In this document: piece after piece, positions 1 through 3,536 of the stretch
Layout of the letters: every line of letters starts with the position of its first letter
Position numbering within the stretch: position 1 is the first letter of the stretch
Assembly: GCA_024402835.1 (NCBI GenBank)
Contig: JAKSSZ010000042.1
Coordinates: 1-5,855 of the forward strand
Origin: Alphaproteobacteria bacterium
GTDB lineage: Bacteria; Pseudomonadota; Alphaproteobacteria; Rs-D84
Reading direction: 5' to 3'
DNA length: 5,855 nt
Position numbers and translations under genes: made by a program
The notes under the pieces: model-generated
Database searches by the model: none
What the model was told of the DNA's origin: nothing
What the model saw: the letters and a program-made list of their open reading frames with translations, nothing else

Positions 1-218
1 TAGAATCTGCAAAAAAACGTGGGGCAATGGCTTTGTTTAACGAAAAATATGGTGATACGGTTCGTGTTATTACCGCCGGAGATATTTCATGTGAATTATG
101 TGGTGGAACACATATTTATCACACTGGCGAAATTATCAAAGCACGTATAAACAAAGAAAAATCTATTAGCTCTGGGATACGTCGTATTACAATGTCCGTT
201 GGAACTTTGGCTGAATAA
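1..218 (+). CDS. alaS: Alanyl-tRNA synthetase, C-terminal end (5'-partial), lacking the C-Ala domain
   Basis: AlaRS charges tRNA-Ala in the cytoplasm and hydrolyses mischarged Ser/Gly-tRNA-Ala in its editing domain. The reading frame is already open at base 3 and gives 71 residues up to TAA at 216-218. The segment GAMALFNEKYGD followed by CELCGGTH is the signature of the AlaRS second additional (editing/SAD) domain; the last Cys and His of CGGTH belong to the zinc-binding C-x3-H motif. SGIRRIT matches the family's GvRRIeA end of this domain. In typical bacterial AlaRS about 150 further residues (DHHA1/C-Ala, with a Gly-rich stretch) follow. Here the stop comes seven codons after SVG, and no C-Ala-like sequence appears downstream in any frame. 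The Smr gene overlaps by one base (TAATG), so the stop looks native. A stand-alone AlaX editing protein is less likely because of the AlaRS-type GAMALF motif, but the aminoacylation domain lies outside the window. Confidence 0.9.
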   Translation, partial: ESAKKRGAMALFNEKYGDTVRVITAGDISCELCGGTHIYHTGEIIKARINKEKSISSGIRRITMSVGTLAE

Positions 219-601
219 TGAAACAATTAACAGACACAGATATAGAAAATATGATTTTGACTGATAAAAATAATAATTTATCGGCCACAAATGACAAAAT
301 TGTTCGTGAAACTGTTAGAAAAGAATTACAAATTCAAAAGCATATACCCAAAACCACACCCATTTCAACCCACCCCATAATAGATTTTCATGGTCACACC
401 GAAGAAGAATCATGGCAAATGCTGGTTAACATTTTGAAAACAGGTGCAAGAGAAATTACTGTTATAACTGGTGCAAGTGGTATTTTACATCAAAAATTTC
501 CACAATGGATTGCTAATACTGTTATATCAAATAAAATAGAATCTTGCAAAGCACTTAATAATGGTAGCTTTTTAATAAAAACACATAAAAAAACTATTTA
601 G
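218..601 (+). CDS. Small Smr (MutS2 C-terminal-like) domain protein
   Basis: The product is 127 residues with no signal peptide or membrane segment, so probably cytoplasmic. Residues 1-50 are polar and unrecognised. Residues 52-123 look like an Smr domain: DFHGHTEEES (56-65) matches the D-[LIV]-H-G motif, ITVITGASG (80-88) matches the vlvITGkG strand-loop, and NNGSF (114-118) sits where the family has its GGxGa element. Smr domains are known as DNA or RNA nicking or binding modules; stand-alone proteins of this size are common in proteobacteria but their roles are poorly defined. The family's TGxG loop appears here as TGASG and the GG pair as NN, so nuclease activity is uncertain. The ATG overlaps the alaS stop (TAATG) and no good Shine-Dalgarno is visible, which suggests translational coupling. 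Its 3' end overlaps the convergent M23 gene by 8 bp. Confidence 0.8.
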   Translation: MKQLTDTDIENMILTDKNNNLSATNDKIVRETVRKELQIQKHIPKTTPISTHPIIDFHGHTEEESWQMLVNILKTGAREITVITGASGILHQKFPQWIANTVISNKIESCKALNNGSFLIKTHKKTI

Positions 602-1346
602 CCCTGTGTGTAAATTCCGAAGGGTCTATAAAACCATTATTTTTATCTTTCATCCCGTAATGTAAATGAGGCCCCGTAGAACATCCCGTATTATCAGATA
701 ATGCTATTTGTTGTCCAAAAAAAACTTTTTCCCCCTCTTTCACCAATGATCGGTGTAAATGACAGTATATAGTTTTTAGCCCCACAGCATGTTCTATGGT
801 TATACCATTGCCACAACTATTGTCAGAAAAAACTCTCAAAACAGTCCCATTGGCGGTTGTATAAACTGGTGTATCACTTGCAACTGCATAATCAATACCT
901 TGATGTGGCTGTCTTACCCCCTTTACAGGATGAATTCTTGGTCCAAACGGGGAAGATATTCTTGGTAAATTTTTTACAGGCTCACCAGTTGGGATATCAT
1001 AACTAGCAGTTGTTGGTGTTGATATAATTTGTTTGCTTGTATTATTGGCTTGTACATTTTGTTCGTATTCTATGACTTCTTTCATAGCAATTTCTGTATT
1101 ATATTTGGTTAAAGCGATATCTTCTTCTATTGTTATCCCCGCATAAGCACAATTTTTTATACAAACACCCTTATTATCGTATTCAGATTCAAAAACTTCA
1201 TAACCTTCTTTTAATATTTGCATTTGTTCAACAAAAGGCACATCATCAAAAGTTTTTGGAAAAGACGTTGCTTTCAAAAAACTTTCGGCAGAAACAAAAG
1301 TCGGATACATAGCAACAATTATATAAAATACATAAAATCCTTTCAT
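594..1346 (-). CDS. Secreted M23 family (LytM/lysostaphin-type) zinc metalloendopeptidase
   Basis: The 250-residue product starts with a short basic and hydrophobic signal peptide (1-20, ending VSA before Glu21), so the enzyme is exported, probably to the periplasm. Residues 21-120 are mostly helical and polar, unrecognised, with a C-x3-C pair (C62, C66). The catalytic domain spans about 128-246. It carries the M23 hallmarks: SSPFGPR (131-137), HQGID giving H148 and D152, H196 in YCHLH, and HLHY with H227 and H229. By family comparison, H148, D152 and H229 bind zinc and H196 and H227 are catalytic. All five are present, so it should cut peptide cross-links in peptidoglycan, or it could activate amidases as the EnvC type does only when these residues are lost. 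No LysM or SH3 domain is visible. The gene is convergent with smr. Upstream, a TATAAT lies on the minus strand at 1360-1365, implying a very short leader. Confidence 0.92.
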   Translation of the reverse strand: MKGFYVFYIIVAMYPTFVSAESFLKATSFPKTFDDVPFVEQMQILKEGYEVFESEYDNKGVCIKNCAYAGITIEEDIALTKYNTEIAMKEVIEYEQNVQANNTSKQIISTPTTASYDIPTGEPVKNLPRISSPFGPRIHPVKGVRQPHQGIDYAVASDTPVYTTANGTVLRVFSDNSCGNGITIEHAVGLKTIYCHLHRSLVKEGEKVFFGQQIALSDNTGCSTGPHLHYGMKDKNNGFIDPSEFTHRAK

Positions 1347-1359
1347 TATTCTTAATTAT

Positions 1360-1365
1360 ATTATA
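1360..1365 (-). promoter_or_regulatory. Possible -10 box for the M23 peptidase gene
   Basis: Read on the minus strand this is an exact TATAAT, only 13 bases before the M23 start codon. No convincing -35 lies 16-18 bases upstream. The transcript would have a leader of only a few bases. The surrounding sequence is so AT-rich that a chance match is plausible. Confidence 0.3.
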
Positions 1366-1390
1366 CTTTACAAATAAAAACAATCTTATC

Positions 1391-1420
1391 TTGACTATTG
1401 TTGCATATTTTTGCTTATAT
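1391..1420 (+). promoter_or_regulatory. Probable sigma70-type promoter of tdk
   Basis: TTGACT (1391-1396) is five of six bases of the -35 consensus. Eighteen bases later comes TTATAT (1415-1420), preceded by TGC (1412-1414), giving an extended -10 arrangement. This leaves a leader of about 30 bases before the tdk ATG. The same TTG at 1391 opens a longer frame in phase with tdk, but as a promoter element it makes better sense. Confidence 0.5.
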
Positions 1421-1447
1421 ATTATTGAAAAAGGTTATATAAATCAA

Positions 1448-1456
1448 AGGAAGGAA
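1448..1456 (+). promoter_or_regulatory. Strong ribosome binding site that sets the tdk start
   Basis: AGGAAGGAA lies with its last G five bases before ATG 1460. It selects this ATG over the upstream in-frame TTG at 1391, whose extra 23 residues have no counterpart in thymidine kinases. The same nine bases precede the start of the large surface-protein gene (3445-3453). Confidence 0.75.
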
Positions 1457-1459
1457 AAT

Positions 1460-2044
1460 ATGGCAACTTTACATTTCTTTTACGGAGTTATGGGTTCATC
1501 AAAATCGGCTTTGTTGGGAATAAACGCTTTTAATTTTAATCACACAGGCAATAGTTTTGAAGTCATAAAACCCCAAACAGATAATCGTGATTCAACAACA
1601 GAAATTGTTTCCAGAATCGGTGTAAAAACACCCGCAACAGCTCTTAAAACACTAAAAAATTATATTCCTAAACCAGAAACACAATTTGTTTTGATAGATG
1701 AAGTTCAATTTTTCACTCCAAAAGATATAGATAGATTAGTTGCCATTGCAGATAGCAGAGATATTCGTATAATGTGTTATGGATTAATGATAGATAGCAA
1801 TGAAAAAATGTTCCCTGCTGCAAAAAGATTAGTAGAAGTTGGCGCAAAATTACATCGTATGGAATCTGTATGTCAAATTGATGGTTGTACACATTTAGCC
1901 ACACATCATTTGAGATTTGATAACAATGGGAATGTCATACATCGTGGGCAACAAATAGCCATTGGGGCAGACCAGTACCTATCAACTTGTAGAAAACATT
2001 TTAATGAGATGTATTACAAAAACTATAAAACAAAAACACATTAA
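1460..2044 (+). CDS. tdk: Thymidine kinase (type II, TK1-like)
   Basis: Phosphorylates thymidine to dTMP with ATP, a pyrimidine salvage step in the cytoplasm. Starting at ATG 1460 gives 194 residues, normal for the bacterial TK1-like family. Visible features in order: the P-loop GVMGSSKS (9-16); VLIDEVQFF (77-85) with the Walker B Asp80 and presumed catalytic base Glu81; CYGLMID (106-112), matching the family's CYGLrtDf; a zinc site from C138, C143, C177 and H180; and the lid and thymidine-binding segment near the C-terminus (IGADQYLSTCRKH, 168-180), which aligns with IGGNERYVSVCRKH of the E. coli enzyme. The P-loop has Ser14 where the classic motif has Gly before Lys15, a variant that I believe occurs in some other bacterial TKs. 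The gene stands alone, followed after 51 bases by tRNA-Arg, with no terminator between them. Confidence 0.93.
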   Translation: MATLHFFYGVMGSSKSALLGINAFNFNHTGNSFEVIKPQTDNRDSTTEIVSRIGVKTPATALKTLKNYIPKPETQFVLIDEVQFFTPKDIDRLVAIADSRDIRIMCYGLMIDSNEKMFPAAKRLVEVGAKLHRMESVCQIDGCTHLATHHLRFDNNGNVIHRGQQIAIGADQYLSTCRKHFNEMYYKNYKTKTH

Positions 2045-2095
2045 AATAAAAAACTTGCAATACAGATAAAATAATATAAAATACTATTCGTTTAG

Positions 2096-2172
2096 GCGCC
2101 CATGGCTCAATTGGATAGAGCATCTGACTACGGATCAGAAGGTTGAGGGTTCGAATCCTTCTGGGCGCGCCA
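2096..2172 (+). tRNA. tRNA-Arg (anticodon ACG), CCA encoded
   Basis: All four arms pair. The acceptor stem GCGCCCA (2096-2102) pairs with 2162-2168, followed by discriminator G2169 and an encoded CCA (2170-2172). The D stem is GCTC/GAGC (2105-2108 and 2118-2121). The anticodon stem TCTGA/TCAGA encloses the loop CTACGGA with anticodon ACG at 2130-2132. The T stem GAGGG/CCTTC has one G-T pair and a TTCGAAT loop. A34 is presumably converted to inosine by TadA, so this one tRNA would read CGU, CGC and CGA. A possible weak promoter lies upstream (TTGCAA at 2055-2060, TATAAA at 2075-2080, spacing only 14), or the tRNA may be read through from tdk. Confidence 0.97.
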
Positions 2173-2178
2173 GAAATT

Positions 2179-2202
2179 ATCGCAGATTTCTGCGATTTTT
2201 TT
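2179..2202 (+). terminator. Intrinsic terminator after tRNA-Arg
   Basis: ATCGCAG (2179-2185) and CTGCGAT (2190-2196) form a perfect 7-bp stem with a 4-base ATTT loop, followed directly by a run of T (2196-2202). It lies seven bases after the tRNA CCA end and closes the tdk/tRNA transcription unit before the next promoter. Confidence 0.88.
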
Positions 2203-2217
2203 ATTGCTTGTTTTTAT

Positions 2218-2245
2218 TTGACAAAATTGCCATTTGTCTTATAAT
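2218..2245 (+). promoter_or_regulatory. Consensus sigma70 promoter of the two-gene orphan operon
   Basis: TTGACA (2218-2223), 16 bases, then TATAAT (2240-2245): both hexamers match the consensus exactly. Transcription would begin near 2252, giving a leader of about 20 bases with an AAAAGGAT ribosome site before the small gene. It is the strongest promoter in the window and sits just after the tRNA terminator. Confidence 0.85.
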
Positions 2246-2271
2246 ATATTTATATTTCAAAAGGATTTATA

Positions 2272-2415
2272 ATGATGTTTCTTAAAAAGATAAAAAACAT
2301 AAAAAATAAATTACAAGAACGCATGCAACTTGCACAAATACTAAAAGAACACAGATTGTATGAACAAGGTAATTTAAAACAATCTATTCTCTCTACAAGA
2401 GAAAAACAGAGATAA
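2272..2415 (+). CDS. Small basic protein of 47 residues, unrecognised
   Basis: An intact frame from ATG 2272 (a second ATG follows at once at 2275) to TAA 2413-2415. The ribosome site AAAAGGAT lies about six bases upstream, and the consensus promoter at 2218-2245 points straight into it, so it is likely a real gene despite its size. The product is rich in Lys, Arg and Gln, with few acidic residues, no Cys and no membrane segment. It begins MMFLKKIKNIKNK and reads as an amphipathic helix for about residues 3-32, then a polar tail. It is followed after 19 bases by the 291-residue gene in another frame, so the two are probably co-transcribed. It could be a nucleic-acid or partner-binding peptide, or a leader peptide; no family is recognised and no function is assigned. 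Confidence 0.6.
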   Translation: MMFLKKIKNIKNKLQERMQLAQILKEHRLYEQGNLKQSILSTREKQR

Positions 2416-2434
2416 AGCAAAAAAAGAAATAATT

Positions 2435-3310
2435 ATGAAAAATTATCACAAAGTAACATTTACACCTAATATGGAAGATAACAATTTAATAGATACAGCA
2501 ACAATGCATGTAGTTATAAAAGCATATAATGATGCTGTTACTGCTGTGAAAGAATTATCAAGATATGCTGGCAGACGTGCTCCAACATATACAGATATGT
2601 TAACTTTTAGACATGCGCCTTTGGATAAAATTTTACGTACTTTGACAAATGCTAGAAAAAACATGAGCAAAGTAACAAAATTATTTCAAAAAGAAGATAC
2701 TGAAAAAGTTTTAAATGCATTAAAAGATTACGAATTATATTATCAAGAAACAATATTCTTTTTAAATGGATTAAATATAAATTATAATCTGGACATGATG
2801 TTTGCATTTGATAAATTTATAAACGAATGGAAAACACTCATAAAAAAATTTCCACAAATAAAAAAAATATATCGCGAACACTATTCAAAAATTACCGGTT
2901 TTATTGAAAAAACATTAGCAAAAATTGACCCGGAATTAGTAAAAAATCTAAATGGAGATATATCAACCGCTGATGCAATTGAAATTGTTCAACAAATGCA
3001 AGATGCGAAAGAAGCACTATATATTCCAGAATTTTATATAGAATTTAAACGTTTTAAAAGTATCAAAGAAAAATTAGAAGACGGACTTGCTATAAAAATA
3101 AAAAATGCGGTTCAACATAGACGAGAAAAACGTATTGACTCTTCATTTGCCCAACATCAAGAAATTTATTCACAAATTTATGAACAAGCAGAAACAATTA
3201 AACAATTACAAGAACAAGTTGCCGTGTTACAAAAAGAAAACACAGAATTAAAACAAGAAATAAACAATGGTGGCATTTTAAAAAAATTGTTTAATTCTTA
3301 TTCTCGTTAA
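2435..3310 (+). CDS. Helical protein with C-terminal leucine zipper, unrecognised
   Basis: The 291-residue product has no signal peptide or membrane segment and is probably cytoplasmic. It is almost entirely helical in composition, rich in Lys, Glu, Gln, Asn and Ile. Residues 1-235 contain several predicted amphipathic helices but no motif I know. Residues 244-277 form a coiled coil with clean heptads: I255, V262, N269 and I276 at a positions and L258, L265 and L272 at d. A buried Asn at a is typical of parallel dimeric zippers such as GCN4. A Gly-Gly hinge (279-280) precedes a short basic/hydrophobic tail, ILKKLFNSYSR. The ribosome site is weak (AAAAAGAAA region), so translation may depend on the upstream 47-residue gene 19 bases away. 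Dimerisation is a reasonable inference; a DNA-binding, scaffold or effector role cannot be told from the sequence. Confidence 0.8.
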   Translation: MKNYHKVTFTPNMEDNNLIDTATMHVVIKAYNDAVTAVKELSRYAGRRAPTYTDMLTFRHAPLDKILRTLTNARKNMSKVTKLFQKEDTEKVLNALKDYELYYQETIFFLNGLNINYNLDMMFAFDKFINEWKTLIKKFPQIKKIYREHYSKITGFIEKTLAKIDPELVKNLNGDISTADAIEIVQQMQDAKEALYIPEFYIEFKRFKSIKEKLEDGLAIKIKNAVQHRREKRIDSSFAQHQEIYSQIYEQAETIKQLQEQVAVLQKENTELKQEINNGGILKKLFNSYSR

Positions 3311-3399
3311 ACAAATTGTATTTTTTGATATAATAAAAACATAAATCTGTGAATTAAAAATTTGTATTTCTGTTAAAACAATTATTATACAACAAGTTC

Positions 3400-3428
3400 T
3401 TGCGTTACTAGCCAATTTTTTCTACAAT
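3400..3428 (+). promoter_or_regulatory. Possible promoter of the surface-protein gene
   Basis: TTGCGT (3400-3405), 17 bases, then TACAAT (3423-3428). The -10 matches five of six consensus bases and the -35 only its TTG. A start near 3435 would give a leader of about 18 bases ahead of the AGGAAGG ribosome site. The rest of 3311-3452 holds other AT-rich -10-like strings (TATAAT at 3329-3334, TATTAT at 3383-3388) without good -35 partners, and no clear terminator for the preceding gene. Confidence 0.45.
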
Positions 3429-3450
3429 CAAAATCATAAACAATAGGAAG

Positions 3451-3536
3451 GAATGTTGAAAACACGAATTTTATCGTATTTTTCGCGTATTTTGTATATA
3501 TTTGCTTTGGCGTGTATATATTGTTTTTCAACATTC
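3451..3536 (+). promoter_or_regulatory. 12-bp inverted repeat covering the start codon of the surface-protein gene
   Basis: Bases 3451-3462 (GAATGTTGAAAA) are exactly complementary to 3525-3536 (TTTTCAACATTC), with two more pairs possible past a one-base bulge. The left arm holds the last G of the Shine-Dalgarno, the ATG at 3453 and the alternative TTG at 3456. The loop is 62 bases and lies in the signal-peptide coding region, where CACG (3463-3466) and CGTG (3511-3514) could also pair. If it folds in the mRNA it would hide the start codon. The repeat is certain; the regulatory role is inferred. Confidence 0.4.

Noticed and set aside
1391..1459. Longer tdk reading frame starting at TTG 1391, adding 23 residues
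   Set aside because: The added residues match nothing in thymidine kinases, the TTG lies in a likely -35 box, and ATG 1460 has a strong ribosome site at the right distance.
2148..2172. tRNA-Arg 3' end as an integration (att) site for the orphan operon
   Set aside because: No second copy of the tRNA 3' sequence and no integrase gene are seen in the window, so only proximity supports it.
3311..3392. Terminator after the 291-residue gene
   Set aside because: Only weak AT pairings are found (for example TTGTAT 3362-3367 with ATACAA 3387-3392), without a GC-bearing stem followed by a T run.
3507..3524. Possible lipoprotein cleavage site at C21 of the surface protein signal
   Set aside because: The residues before C21 (A-L-A) do not fit the usual L-[AS]-[GA]-C lipobox, and the hydrophobic stretch continues past it to a good AFSA signal peptidase I site.
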